A DNA stretch of 64,000 bases from JBOGUF01 sp050696075 (GTDB lineage Bacteria > Chloroflexota > Chloroflexia > Thermomicrobiales > UBA6265), in the NCBI GenBank assembly GCA_050696075.1, contig JBOGUF010000142.1, positions 1 through 64,000 on the forward strand. Direction: 5' to 3'. Shown piece by piece: positions 44,911-54,699 of the stretch (the stretch's first letter is position 1; every line of letters begins with the position of its first letter). Under the pieces are notes generated by a model. It did not search any database. It saw only the letters and a program-made list of their open reading frames with translations, and was not told where the DNA came from. The translations under genes were made by a program, and so were the position numbers.

Positions 44911-47556
44911 ATGATCGAGGTCCGCAAGATGACGGTCTATCGAGGGCCGAATGTGTGGGCGCGCATGCCCGTCATCCTCTTCGTCGTCGACATCGGCGAA
45001 CTCGAGGACCGTCCGACTAACAAGATCCCCGGCTTCTACGAGCACCTCACCGAGCTGGTCCCCTCACTCTATGACCACGGCTGCTCGCTTGGCCGTCCCG
45101 GCGGCTTTCTGCAACGGATGCGCGAAGGAACGTGGATGGGTCACGTTCTGGAGCACGTTGCGTTGGAATTGCAGAATCTGGCCGGAGCCGAAGTGGCCCG
45201 CGGGAAGACGCGCGGCACGAGGGAACGAGGCGTCTACAACGTCGTCTACCAATATGAGCAAGAGAACGTCGGACTGGCAGCCGGCCGCGTCGCCGTGCGC
45301 TTACTCAACCATTTGGTCTTTGGCGCTGAGCCTGCCTTCGATTTCGTCCACGAGCTGGAAGAGGGCGTGATCCGGGTCGCGGAGCGCCTCGCGTACGGAC
45401 CGTCCACCGGCGCCATCGTCTCCGAGGCGGAGCGTCGCGGTATCCCCGTCCTTCGGCTTGATCCCCGGCGCTCGTTGGTGCAACTCGGTCACGGGTGTTA
45501 CCAGCAGCGGGTCTGGGCGACGGTGACCTCGCGCACGGCGAACATCGCCGTCGACATCGCCAGCAACAAGGAATTGACGAATCGCCTGCTGCACGAGGTC
45601 GGCATCCCCGTGCCGCGAAGCGCGGTCGTAAAGTCCGTTGATGACGCCGTGCGCACGGCCGAGCGGTTTGGCTACCCCGTGGTGATCAAACCGCTCGACG
45701 GCAACCACGGGCGTGGCGTCTGCATCAATCTCAAGGATGCCGAGGAGGTCGGCCGGTTCTACCCGATTGCGGAGGCGGAGAGCCGGGCCGGTTCAGTCGT
45801 CGTCGAAACCTACGTGACCGGCAAGGACTACCGCATTCTCGTGGTCAACAATCAGGTCGTCGCGGTGGCCGAGCGCGTGCCGGCGCACGTCGTCGGCGAC
45901 GGCGAGCACAGCGTCGAGCAATTGATCGAGATCACGAACGCCGATTCGCGGCGTGGCATTGGTCACGAAAAGATCTTGACCCGGATTGCCGTCGATACGC
46001 AAACGTTGGAAACCCTCCAGCGTCAGGGTATCTCGCTCGACGACGTACCGGCCGCCGAACAGTTCGTGCAGTTGAAACAGACCGGCAACATGAGCACCGG
46101 CGGCACTTCGATTGATCGCACGGATGATATTCATCCGGACAACATCGAGATTGCACGCCAGGCTGCCATGGTCGTCGGTCTCGACGTGGCGGGCATCGAC
46201 TTCATCGCGGCTGACATTGCCTTATCGGTCAGGCAAACCGGCGGCGCGATCGTCGAGGTCAACGCCGGCCCTGGTTTCCGGATGCATACCCATCCCACCG
46301 ACGGTCACCCAAGGCACGTCGGCCGGGCGGTGATCGACATGCTCTTCCCGCCCGGTCAGCCCTATCGCATCCCGATCGTGGCGGTCACGGGCACGAACGG
46401 GAAGACGACCACGTCGCGCATGATCGCCCACATCATGAAGACAGCCGGCAAACGGGTCGGCCTGACGACGACCGACGGTATCTACATCGACGGCACGCAG
46501 ATTATGGCCGGCGACATGAGCGGACCAACCAGCGCGCAGATGGTCCTGAAGAACCCAGCGGTGAACTTCGCGGTCCTCGAAACCGCGCGTGGGGGGATCG
46601 TGCGCTCCGGACTCGGCTTCGACCGGTGCGACATCGCGGTCGTGTCGAACGTTGCCGGCGATCACCTCGGTCTGCACGGCATCGACACCCTGGGCGACTT
46701 ATCGCGCGTGAAGTCGGTTGTGCCCGCGTCGGTCTTTCGCGATGGCAAGAGCATTCTCAATGCCGACAACTCGTGGACCGTGGAGATGGCGCGGATCGCC
46801 CGGGGCGAGATCATCTATTTCGCGATGAGCGAGGAGAACCCGGTCGTGCGGGAACACATCCGCGCGCGAGGACGAGCCGTCGTCCTGCGAGAAACTCGTC
46901 ACGGCGAGATGATCACGATCATCGAACACAAGCGGGATACGAGCCTGCTGCTGGTTAGCCAGATTCCCGCGACCTTTGACGGGCGGAACCGGGCGAACGT
47001 GGCAAACATGATGGCGGCCGCCGCTGCCGCGCTCGGGGCCGACGTCCAGCTCGAGTATCTCCGGCAGGCGCTGCGGACCTTTACCACCAGCTTTTTCCAA
47101 ACGCCGGGCCGCTTCAACTTTCTCGAACTCGATGGTCGACGCGTGCTGATGGATTACTGTCACAATGTTGCTGGCCTCGAGGCGGTCGGTGACTTTGTCC
47201 GGCGGCTCGACCCCGCCCGCTCCCTTGCCGTCATCTCAATCCCCGGCGATCGCCTGGACTCGGATATCGACGCCTTCGGCCGCCTCGCGGCGGAGATCTT
47301 CGATGAACTCGTGATTCGCGAGGACACGAACACCCGCGGCCGCCAGCGCGGGGAGATCGCTGGTCTGCTCACGGCGGCTGCCCTGAGCGCCGGCATGGAC
47401 GAGTCGAAGGTCCTGACCGTACTCGACGAGATGGCGGCGGTGCGCGAGGCGATTCAACGCAGCGAGAAGGATGAACTCGTCGTCCTCATGGTCGACAAGC
47501 CGATGGCGGTTTGGGACGAGTTGCAAACGGGGGCCGGCGCCCACGCGCTGGTCTAA
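44911..47556 (+). CDS. cphA: Cyanophycin synthetase
   Basis: An 881-residue CphA. N-terminal domain (about 1-160), ATP-grasp module (about 215-480) that adds Asp to the backbone, and Mur-ligase module with P-loop GTNGKTT (494-500) that adds Arg side chains; all three are intact. It polymerises a nitrogen/carbon storage polymer using ATP. ATG with GGGAAGGGA upstream. A weak promoter (TTACCT, 18 bp, CATAAT at 44771-44800) lies in the 147-bp gap after cphB. Confidence 0.96.
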   Translation: MIEVRKMTVYRGPNVWARMPVILFVVDIGELEDRPTNKIPGFYEHLTELVPSLYDHGCSLGRPGGFLQRMREGTWMGHVLEHVALELQNLAGAEVARGKTRGTRERGVYNVVYQYEQENVGLAAGRVAVRLLNHLVFGAEPAFDFVHELEEGVIRVAERLAYGPSTGAIVSEAERRGIPVLRLDPRRSLVQLGHGCYQQRVWATVTSRTANIAVDIASNKELTNRLLHEVGIPVPRSAVVKSVDDAVRTAERFGYPVVIKPLDGNHGRGVCINLKDAEEVGRFYPIAEAESRAGSVVVETYVTGKDYRILVVNNQVVAVAERVPAHVVGDGEHSVEQLIEITNADSRRGIGHEKILTRIAVDTQTLETLQRQGISLDDVPAAEQFVQLKQTGNMSTGGTSIDRTDDIHPDNIEIARQAAMVVGLDVAGIDFIAADIALSVRQTGGAIVEVNAGPGFRMHTHPTDGHPRHVGRAVIDMLFPPGQPYRIPIVAVTGTNGKTTTSRMIAHIMKTAGKRVGLTTTDGIYIDGTQIMAGDMSGPTSAQMVLKNPAVNFAVLETARGGIVRSGLGFDRCDIAVVSNVAGDHLGLHGIDTLGDLSRVKSVVPASVFRDGKSILNADNSWTVEMARIARGEIIYFAMSEENPVVREHIRARGRAVVLRETRHGEMITIIEHKRDTSLLLVSQIPATFDGRNRANVANMMAAAAAALGADVQLEYLRQALRTFTTSFFQTPGRFNFLELDGRRVLMDYCHNVAGLEAVGDFVRRLDPARSLAVISIPGDRLDSDIDAFGRLAAEIFDELVIREDTNTRGRQRGEIAGLLTAAALSAGMDESKVLTVLDEMAAVREAIQRSEKDELVVLMVDKPMAVWDELQTGAGAHALV

Positions 47557-47569
47557 AACTGCCATTCGC

Positions 47570-49201
47570 TCAGATAGGACCACCGCGCTCGGCGAGGATG
47601 CGCTGAACGTCGGGGATCTGTTCCAGGCACATCAGGACGATCGTGTCCCCTACCTTGGCTTCGGCGAACGCCGCCTCGAGGGCGGATAGTTCGTCTCTCT
47701 CGATGCTCCACGGCGCGGAAGCCGCGTCCTTTAGTCCGTTGACATAGAGCGCGTTCAGTTCTTCGTTGTTCGAGCGACCGCGCAGGTATTTCCTGGTCTC
47801 CTTGATGATGACGCGGTCACTGGCCGTGCCGGCCAGTCGCCCGATCGCGGCCAGCGCCTCATCCGTACGGTCGCCGGCCGTGCCGATGATCGAGATGATC
47901 CGTCCGCTCGGTCCCTTGACGTCGTTGGCGAGCGCGAGAAGATGGCGCAGTCCGACTTCGTTGTGCGCGAAGTCGACGATCACATGCACGCCGTCGACGT
48001 CGAAGAGATTGAGTCGCCCCAGGTTATGGGCCGCGTCGCTCTTGAAACTGGCCAGGCCCTTTCGCACCTCCGCCGCTGACCGACCCAGCCCAAGACAGGC
48101 CGCCGCCGCACAGAGTGCGTTCTCGACCATATGCCGGGCCCGGCCACCATACGCGATAGGGATTTCGGCGACGTCGATTAGGGTTGTCGCATGTCCGTTT
48201 TGCCAGTGCCAGACACGCTGATCGCGCGCGATGAGTGCCTGGCCGCCGGTGTGGACGTGGGCATCGACCGCGACGTTGGAAGGGTCTTGGGAGACAAAGA
48301 AGACCTGTGCGCGAACGTCCTTTGCCACCGACCGGACCAGTTCGTCGTCAGCATTGAGCACGGCATAGCCATCGGGCCGCGTGACGCGTAACACGGTTGC
48401 CTTAACCTTGGTCAAACCCTCGACGGTGCGGATGCCTTGGAGATCGAGGTGGTCGGCGCTGACGTTGGTGAAGACCCCGACATCGTTGCTCTCGTAGGCG
48501 ATGCCGCGCAAGAGGATACCGCCGCGCGCTGTCTCGAGCACGGCGACTTCGACTTGCTCATCGTCGAGGACCCGCCGCGCGCCGGACGGCCCAGTGTAAT
48601 CTCCGGCAAGCACCAGCTCGCCGTCGATGTAGACGCCCGATGACGAGGACCACCCGACGGAGAACCCGGTCCCGCGGAGGATGTGCGCGATGAGGCGGGT
48701 GGTCGTCGTTTTGCCGTTCGTTCCGGTCACGCCGACGATCGGCATGCGTCGCTCGGTGTCGCGCATCATGAGCGGCCGATCGTCCGGCGCGGTCGAGGCC
48801 ATTAGTTCGGCGATTTGGCCGTCGAATCTTATTGGCAGTTCATCCGCGCCCGTTGCAATATCGGCGATAACCCGTGCGATTCTCATCGCGGCGCGGCGGT
48901 GAGACCAGCCAAAGGCGAGCGCAAAGTGATTGGGCGTTTCCAAAGGCTGGCACACGGCGGTTGGGATGGTCAGTCCGACAGTCGCGTGCAGACGCCGAAC
49001 GGCTGCGCCAAGCATGAAGTCGAGTGCATCGAGTTCATGAGCGTCGCGGTGAATCGGCAATTCAAGCTTGAAGAGGTCGCGCAGGCGGTCGATCATATGG
49101 TTGATCGCGTCCTCTGGCGATAAGCTGAACTCGATCTTGATCGCCGGCTCGAGCAGAAAGAGGTTCGGACCGTCGAGGTCGCGGATTTCAACCAGCTCCA
49201 T
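47570..49201 (-). CDS. CphA-like Mur ligase lacking the ATP-grasp module
   Basis: A 543-residue protein. Residues 1-130 resemble the CphA N-terminal domain (MELVEIRDLDGPNLFLLEPA and a later ALAFGWSHRRAAMRIARVI). They are joined directly to a complete Mur-ligase module (153-543) with P-loop VTGTNGKTTTTR (158-169), VAVLETARGGI and the C-terminal domain. The ATP-grasp module that adds Asp in CphA is absent. It converges on cphA with a 13-bp gap. ATG 49201 has GGGAGGG. It may add an amino acid to a peptide or a cyanophycin end. Confidence 0.85.
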   Translation of the reverse strand: MELVEIRDLDGPNLFLLEPAIKIEFSLSPEDAINHMIDRLRDLFKLELPIHRDAHELDALDFMLGAAVRRLHATVGLTIPTAVCQPLETPNHFALAFGWSHRRAAMRIARVIADIATGADELPIRFDGQIAELMASTAPDDRPLMMRDTERRMPIVGVTGTNGKTTTTRLIAHILRGTGFSVGWSSSSGVYIDGELVLAGDYTGPSGARRVLDDEQVEVAVLETARGGILLRGIAYESNDVGVFTNVSADHLDLQGIRTVEGLTKVKATVLRVTRPDGYAVLNADDELVRSVAKDVRAQVFFVSQDPSNVAVDAHVHTGGQALIARDQRVWHWQNGHATTLIDVAEIPIAYGGRARHMVENALCAAAACLGLGRSAAEVRKGLASFKSDAAHNLGRLNLFDVDGVHVIVDFAHNEVGLRHLLALANDVKGPSGRIISIIGTAGDRTDEALAAIGRLAGTASDRVIIKETRKYLRGRSNNEELNALYVNGLKDAASAPWSIERDELSALEAAFAEAKVGDTIVLMCLEQIPDVQRILAERGGPI

Positions 49202-49279
49202 CCTGGTCCCTCCCCTGTCCATTTGCCGTGATTTTGGAGTCGCGAGACGGAGTTGTATGGTCCAGTTCCGGTGCGTGCG

Positions 49280-50203
49280 CTAGGCCGCGGATTGCGCCAG
49301 GACGACGATGGTGTTGAAGAGCGCATGCGTGATGATGGCCGCTGTCGTCCCAAAATACTTGCGCTCGAGGCCAAGCATGACGCCGGTGAAAAAGAGCCCA
49401 ACGAGCACGAACGCCAGGCCATACTGGACGTGGAGCAGCGCAAAGAGTGCCGATGTCAGCAGGATACCGAATCGCGGCTGCACCGCGCCACGGAGCAAGA
49501 TCTCCTCGCCGATGCCCGCGCTCAAACCGAGGACCGCGGCGCCCAGCGGATTCTGCACGTCGGCGGTCAGGTCCTCCGTCACTTGCTCGATCTGATCCGC
49601 GACGTCAGGTTGGAAGACTTCGGTCAGGATGCCGGCGACCCCATTGATCAGAAATGCCAGAAAGGTGAATCCGACGGCGATTCCAATCGTACGCAAAGTC
49701 GGCCAACCGATGCCGAGTCGCACCGTTGCCTCGCGGATGTTGCGGTGAAAACCGATGCCGACCGTAACGTAAGCGAGCCCGAAGAAGAAGAGCACTTGGA
49801 CAACCAGATCGGCTAATCCGACTGCCGTGATCCCTTCCTCAGGTTCGGGCGCGCGCAAAAAAAGCACGCTCAAGAGACCGATGCCGGACAAGATAAAGCA
49901 GAGTCCCGCCATATCGACCGGCGACGCCGGGTCCATCGGCGTGACGGCGGCAACGAGCCTTCGGACCTGACTGGCCAATGGAAGTGAGAGACCGAGACCG
50001 ATGACGAGCAGCAATGGGCCGTCGCCTTGTCCGGCTATGGTGAACGCGAGACCGGCGATGATGAGCAGGATGCCGGGTATGCCGAAGAGGAGGTACAGCC
50101 CGACGTTGGCTGAGCGATCGTGACGAGCGCGAAACGCCCAATAGGCGACGCCGTACGCAATGCCCAATACGGCGAGGAAGACGAGGGTCGTAAAGACTGA
50201 CAA
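49280..50203 (-). CDS. CPBP family intramembrane metalloprotease
   Basis: A 307-residue multi-spanning membrane protein. The CAAX protease/Abi motifs are complete: EEILLRGAV (motif 1, EExxxR), FALLHVQYG (motif 2) and ITHALFN (motif 3). Members process membrane proteins or bacteriocin-type peptides; the target here is unknown. TTG start; promoter TATAGT (50233-50238, minus strand) about 30 bp upstream. Divergent from parB. Confidence 0.9.
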   Translation of the reverse strand: MSVFTTLVFLAVLGIAYGVAYWAFRARHDRSANVGLYLLFGIPGILLIIAGLAFTIAGQGDGPLLLVIGLGLSLPLASQVRRLVAAVTPMDPASPVDMAGLCFILSGIGLLSVLFLRAPEPEEGITAVGLADLVVQVLFFFGLAYVTVGIGFHRNIREATVRLGIGWPTLRTIGIAVGFTFLAFLINGVAGILTEVFQPDVADQIEQVTEDLTADVQNPLGAAVLGLSAGIGEEILLRGAVQPRFGILLTSALFALLHVQYGLAFVLVGLFFTGVMLGLERKYFGTTAAIITHALFNTIVVLAQSAA

Positions 50204-50232
50204 GGCGCTTGGTTGCTCCTCGGTGCCGCGGG

Positions 50233-50292
50233 ACTATAGCCGCGGCTGTATGCACGAAACGGCCGCCTCGGAGGCGGCCAGGCGAGTATAAA
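50233..50292. promoter_or_regulatory. Divergent promoter region of parB and the CPBP gene
   Basis: On the minus strand TATAGT (50233-50238) is flanked by GCCGCGG direct repeats. On the plus strand TATAAA (50287-50292) is the parB -10. Between them lies a 19-bp palindrome of 9-bp arms around a central G (GGCCGCCTC and GAGGCGGCC, 50261-50279), covering the parB -35 position. Confidence 0.5.
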
Positions 50293-50344
50293 CCGATTGC
50301 CAGTGGGATCAGTTTGCGCCCCCTTTCCACGAAGGACGCTTGCA

Positions 50345-51349
50345 TTGAGCACGAGTGCTAGACTCCATCAGTACACGACGCCGCCCAACCAGCCCGAGAA
50401 AGCGACAACCGACGTGACAGATCGCCTACCAGGCCTAGACCTGATCCCGGATGAGACGCAATCGTCCGGCGCCGCCCGCCCACATGGACGACGAAAAGGA
50501 CTTGGTCGCGGACTCGGCGCACTCATCCCGACGCTGCCGCAGGACGCGGGCGCGGCGATACAAGAAGTCGAGATCGGCCAGATCGAGCCGAATCCGTACC
50601 AGCCTCGTACCGATATTGACGGCGGCAAACTCGAAGCGCTGGTTGAGTCGATCCGGACCCATGGTGTGATCCAACCCCTCGTCGTCAAGCACGCCTCCGA
50701 CGAATCTCGATTTATTCTGATAGCTGGTGAGCGACGCTGGCGAGCGGCGCGTTTGGCAGGACTGCGGACCGTGCCGATCGTCATCAAAGACGCGGCGCCG
50801 CGGACGATGCTGGAGCTGGCGCTGGTCGAGAATGTCGTGCGCTCCGATCTCTCGCCGCTCGAAGAGGCGGCGGCGTATCGCCAACTGGTCGACGAGTTCG
50901 GTCTGACGCAGGCAGAGGTCGCCGCACGGGTCGGCCGCTCGCGCGTCAGCGTCACTAACACGTTACGACTGCTAGCTGCCCCCGAAGGCGTGCAAGCGGC
51001 TCTGACGAGCGGGCAAATTACTGAGGGACATGCACGCGCGTTGCTGGGCTTGCCATCCGCGGCCGATCAGCTCGCAATGTTGGACTCGGTGATCGCGCGG
51101 GAATGGACGGTGCGCCAAACCGAAGAGGCCGTCCGTCGCTGGCTCAGCAATCAATCGCGTCGACTTCCGGACCGGCAGGGACGGGCCGTCGATGATGATC
51201 GCCTGCAAGATCGCCTGCACTCAGCCCTAGGCACCAAGGTCGCATTTCGACGGGATACACGGGGCGGCGGGTCGATCACCATCCACTTCTATTCCGACGA
51301 GGAACTGAACGCGCTAGTCGAGCGTGTCGCGGGCGAAGACCTCTGGTAG
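50345..51349 (+). CDS. parB: Chromosome partitioning protein ParB
   Basis: A 334-residue ParB. N-terminal GLGRGLGALIP, the CTP-binding box region with NPYQPR and GERRWRAARLAGL, then the parS-binding helix-turn-helix LTQAEVAARVGRSRVSVTN, and a C-terminal dimer domain. TTG at 50345 is chosen with AAGG upstream. parA, usually adjacent, is not in the window and no parS 16-mer was seen by eye. A chromosomal ParB near the origin is likely, but no origin signals were found. Confidence 0.93.
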   Translation: MSTSARLHQYTTPPNQPEKATTDVTDRLPGLDLIPDETQSSGAARPHGRRKGLGRGLGALIPTLPQDAGAAIQEVEIGQIEPNPYQPRTDIDGGKLEALVESIRTHGVIQPLVVKHASDESRFILIAGERRWRAARLAGLRTVPIVIKDAAPRTMLELALVENVVRSDLSPLEEAAAYRQLVDEFGLTQAEVAARVGRSRVSVTNTLRLLAAPEGVQAALTSGQITEGHARALLGLPSAADQLAMLDSVIAREWTVRQTEEAVRRWLSNQSRRLPDRQGRAVDDDRLQDRLHSALGTKVAFRRDTRGGGSITIHFYSDEELNALVERVAGEDLW

Positions 51350-51369
51350 CCTCTTTTGGCCGCCCGGCG

Positions 51370-52107
51370 CTATTCCGGAGCACACTCGTCGGTTCGCAGA
51401 TCAAGGCGAGTGATTTCACCGCGTTGGGCGTCGACGTGGGCGAGCAGACCCGCGGGATCGATGGTCGCATCGGCGTAGGTCACGACCCATGCCGCCGAGG
51501 CGTCCCTGTTCGCCGTCAGTGAGACGCGCGTGAGATGACGGTTGACTGGGCAGGCGGAGCGCCAGGCCAGGCCCTCTCGCGCTTCTACGGCGATGATCGC
51601 CGACGCGGAACTAATCGGGAGTTCCATCGGATCGAGCGGTGTCACGGCTTCGTCTTGTGGCCATGCAACCTCCCGCTGTTGGGCAAGCACGCCGCTGGTG
51701 CGCTCGTAGAAGAGGCTGAGCGTCTCTTGCGCGCCGTCTGTTCCGTCTGGCCGAAAGAAGGTGTAGGCGATCCAACCGCCCGGAGCGACGGCGATCGGTG
51801 ATTGCGGATCGACCGCGAGTGGCCAGTCGATCTGCATACTGACGGCGAAGAGTTTGGCCTCGCTCGACCAGTCCGCCGCGGTCGACCGAGCGGTGGGAAG
51901 CCCGCTCTCAATGGTCAAGGGAAGCCCGGTTGTCTCTGGCCTAACCCGATGAGCCTCGAACGCGGAGGGTTCGGTGATCGCTCGAACGGCAAGAGTCCCG
52001 CCCGTCAGAATCTGCACGGCCAATATGATTGCCAATAGCGAGCGCAGGCGATCCGTGCTGCCGCCTGTCGTCCATCTTAGATACCTTTCGACTCGGCCGA
52101 ACTGCAT
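51370..52107 (-). CDS. Membrane-anchored hypothetical protein
   Basis: A 245-residue protein with one N-terminal membrane helix (about 22-45) and an extracytoplasmic domain with a C-terminal PepSY-like strand-helix-strand (VVTYADATIDPAGLL). Function unknown. The ATG at 52107 has GGGAG eight bases upstream. Converges on parB and is divergent from prfB. Confidence 0.6.
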   Translation of the reverse strand: MQFGRVERYLRWTTGGSTDRLRSLLAIILAVQILTGGTLAVRAITEPSAFEAHRVRPETTGLPLTIESGLPTARSTAADWSSEAKLFAVSMQIDWPLAVDPQSPIAVAPGGWIAYTFFRPDGTDGAQETLSLFYERTSGVLAQQREVAWPQDEAVTPLDPMELPISSASAIIAVEAREGLAWRSACPVNRHLTRVSLTANRDASAAWVVTYADATIDPAGLLAHVDAQRGEITRLDLRTDECAPE

Positions 52108-52239
52108 TCCCTGTGCTCCCGTGTGCATTGTGACGCCGCTACCCGGCGCAAACCAGGCCGCCAAGCCGGAAGGCCGAGATTCCCGCGTATACTTGTATCG
52201 TGAAGACGCCGTTAGTGTGCGATGGATGAGAACACCGGC

Positions 52240-53350
52240 ATGAATGAGGAAACAAACAAGACATTGGTCGGGCTCAGGGATCGCTTGGATCGAATCGGGG
52301 TGCGTCTTTGACTTAGCCGGCGACCGGCGCGAAGTCGAGGACCTCGAACGTCAAAGCGGGGTGCAAGGGTTCTGGGACGACCCGCGATCCGCGCAAGTCG
52401 TCATGCGCCGCATCGGTGAAGTGCGTTCGCGCCTGCAAACGTGGGAAGAACTCGAAGCAACTGTCGGCGAACTCACGACACTCGCGGAGATGACCGACGG
52501 CGACGCCGCCCTTGCCGACGAATTGTCGGTCGAGGCGCAAGCAGCGGAGCGTCGCCTCGACGAGTTGGAGCTTCAACTCGCCTTGAGCGATCCACATGAC
52601 GCGTCCGATGCGATTCTGATGGTTCATTCGGGCGAGGGCGGCGTCGATGCCCAAGACTTCGCCGACATGCTGAGCCGTATGTATTTGCGCTGGGCCGACC
52701 GGCGCGGTTTCAAAGCGGAACTCCTCGACTCTACCGCGGGTGAAGAGGCGGGGATCAAGAACGCCACGATCGAGATGCGTGGTCCAAACGCCTACGGCTT
52801 TGCCAAGGCGGAAGCGGGCTCGCATCGCCTGGTGCGCCTCTCGCCGTTCGACGCCGCGCACCGCCGCCACACCGCGTTTGCGCTGGTCGAGGTGTTGCCG
52901 GAAATCGAGAACGACACCGAGATCGATCTTAATCCGGACGACGTACGCGTCGACACGTTCCGATCGTCCGGCGCCGGCGGGCAACATGTCAATAAGACCG
53001 ACTCCGCGGTGCGACTGACGCACCTGCCGACGGGGATCGTCGTCACTTGTCAGAATGAGCGCAGCCAAATCCAAAACCGTGAGACGGCGTTCAAGATTCT
53101 GCGAGCGCGTCTCTTGGAGCGCAAAATCAAGGCGGAAGCGGAGGAGCGGGAGCGGCTTAAAGGCGAACACGTGGCGGCCGGGTTTGGCAACCGGATTCGC
53201 TCTTATGTGCTGCACCCTTATACGATGGTGACAGACCATCGCACCGATACCAGCGTCGGTGATGCGCAGGCGGTGCTTGACGGTGGCATCGATCTTTTTA
53301 TCGATGCCTACTTACATCAGCAAATCGGTCAACCGGACGGAGACGTGTGA
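52240..53350 (+). CDS. prfB: Peptide chain release factor 2 (programmed +1 frameshift)
   Basis: RF2 of about 369 residues, made by a +1 shift. The first 23 codons (ATG at 52240) end CTT-TGA-C at 52306-52312; reading resumes at GAC 52310. Class signatures are present: SPF stop-codon-recognition tripeptide in VRLSPFDAAHR and GGQ in SGAGGQHVNKT. It releases peptides at UGA and UAA. The in-frame UGA is the sensor that autoregulates RF2. The next gene starts on the stop (TGATG). Confidence 0.96.
52297..52312 (+). promoter_or_regulatory. RF2 programmed frameshift site
   Basis: GGGGTG (52297-52302), a Shine-Dalgarno-like stimulator, is followed by a 3-base spacer and CTTTGAC (52306-52312). Spacing and slippery heptamer match the E. 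coli prfB site. Confidence 0.95.
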
Positions 53351-54699
53351 TGCGCAATCGAGGGTTGCTTCGCCAAGTGTTGGTTGCGGTCTGCGTGCTG
53401 ATCAGCGTCGGCTGGAGCTTGCCGAACTCCAACCTAGCCTTCGAAGCGCAGGTCGCCAATCTATACGAGCCCGATGCGAACGAGGCAACGACTCGGTTTC
53501 CGGAGTCGATTGCCTTTTCTCTTCGGGGCGCCACGCCATTTGAACTCGAACGCGTCGAACTGCTCTACTCGATTGCCGACCACTCGACGCTGCGAATGGC
53601 GACCCCGACGTTCGAGTCAGGTCCGACGATCGACATCACGCACGAGCTCGATCTGGTGGTGAACTTCATTCCCATCGGTGTCGACGTCACGTATCAATGG
53701 CGCTTGACGGGAACGGACGGTTCGGTGGCCGAAACCGAGACGGAAAGCTTCTTGTGGAAGGACGATCGCTTCGACTGGCAGTTGGTGACGAACGATCAAG
53801 TGACGGTCTACTCCTACAACGGCAACGACGCGTTCAGTGATCTCATCCTGGAGTCGGCGCAAGGGACTATCGACCGTCTGCGCACGGAGTTTGGCGTCGA
53901 CGAGGTGCCACCGGTTCGCATCTGGGCCTACAGGTCGGCCGAAGATTTTCGCGGGACCCAATTGAGCAACAGCGAATCGTGGATCGCGGGCACCGCTTAT
54001 CCGCAGTATCGGGTAATCCTGGCCGTGCTCCCTGAAGGCGATCGATACGAAGTCGAACGAATCGTGCCACACGAGATCAGCCATCAAGTGCTCTACGAGG
54101 CCACGAGAAACCCCTTTAACACCACGCCGATTTGGCTCGACGAAGGCCTGGCAGTCTTGAGTCAGGAGGTTGGCGACGAGGACTTCCCGGCACTGGTGCA
54201 GAACGCGGCCGACAGAGGGCGCCTCTTTTCGGTCCGCGCCTTGATCGCGTCGCCACCACTCGATCCAGCCGATGCCACCCTCTACTACGCCGAAAGTCAG
54301 AGCGTCGTGCAGTTCATTATCGACCACTTCGGCGCGGAGAAGATCGCCGCATTGATCGACGCCTACCGGCTGGGCATCTCCCACGACGAGGCGGCCGAAC
54401 GCGCGCTCGGGGTCGACCTGGACGAGCTTGATAGGCTTTGGAAGGAGAGTCTCGGGTATCAGGGTGACCAGGGTCAGGCCGGCGGCATATCGCTGGGGCT
54501 GGAAGGCGGCGATGGCGGCGCATCGATTCTTGCCACCGGCGCTTTGGTGATGACCATCGCCGCCTTCGTTGCTGTGGTGGTCGGGGTCGTCGCGATCAGG
54601 CGTTCCCGGCGGGCTTACGATCACGGGGAAGAGGAGGAGCAGCCGGGACGCTTTGCCCAGAACGGGTTGGAAGAATCGGCAGGGAGCTATCCGGGATGA
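53350..54699 (+). CDS. Membrane-anchored peptidase MA family metallopeptidase
   Basis: A 449-residue protein with an N-terminal signal peptide, an extracytoplasmic immunoglobulin-like region (about 30-145), and a gluzincin peptidase domain with HEISH (His241, Glu242, His245) and the downstream WLDEGLA glutamate. A C-terminal membrane helix (about 395-417) and a short acidic cytoplasmic tail follow. It probably cleaves envelope proteins. Its start overlaps the prfB stop and its stop overlaps the next ATG. Confidence 0.88.
   Translation: MRNRGLLRQVLVAVCVLISVGWSLPNSNLAFEAQVANLYEPDANEATTRFPESIAFSLRGATPFELERVELLYSIADHSTLRMATPTFESGPTIDITHELDLVVNFIPIGVDVTYQWRLTGTDGSVAETETESFLWKDDRFDWQLVTNDQVTVYSYNGNDAFSDLILESAQGTIDRLRTEFGVDEVPPVRIWAYRSAEDFRGTQLSNSESWIAGTAYPQYRVILAVLPEGDRYEVERIVPHEISHQVLYEATRNPFNTTPIWLDEGLAVLSQEVGDEDFPALVQNAADRGRLFSVRALIASPPLDPADATLYYAESQSVVQFIIDHFGAEKIAALIDAYRLGISHDEAAERALGVDLDELDRLWKESLGYQGDQGQAGGISLGLEGGDGGASILATGALVMTIAAFVAVVVGVVAIRRSRRAYDHGEEEEQPGRFAQNGLEESAGSYPG

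Noticed and set aside
50204..50344. parS or replication-origin box near parB
   Set aside because: The palindrome there does not resemble parS and no DnaA boxes were recognised.
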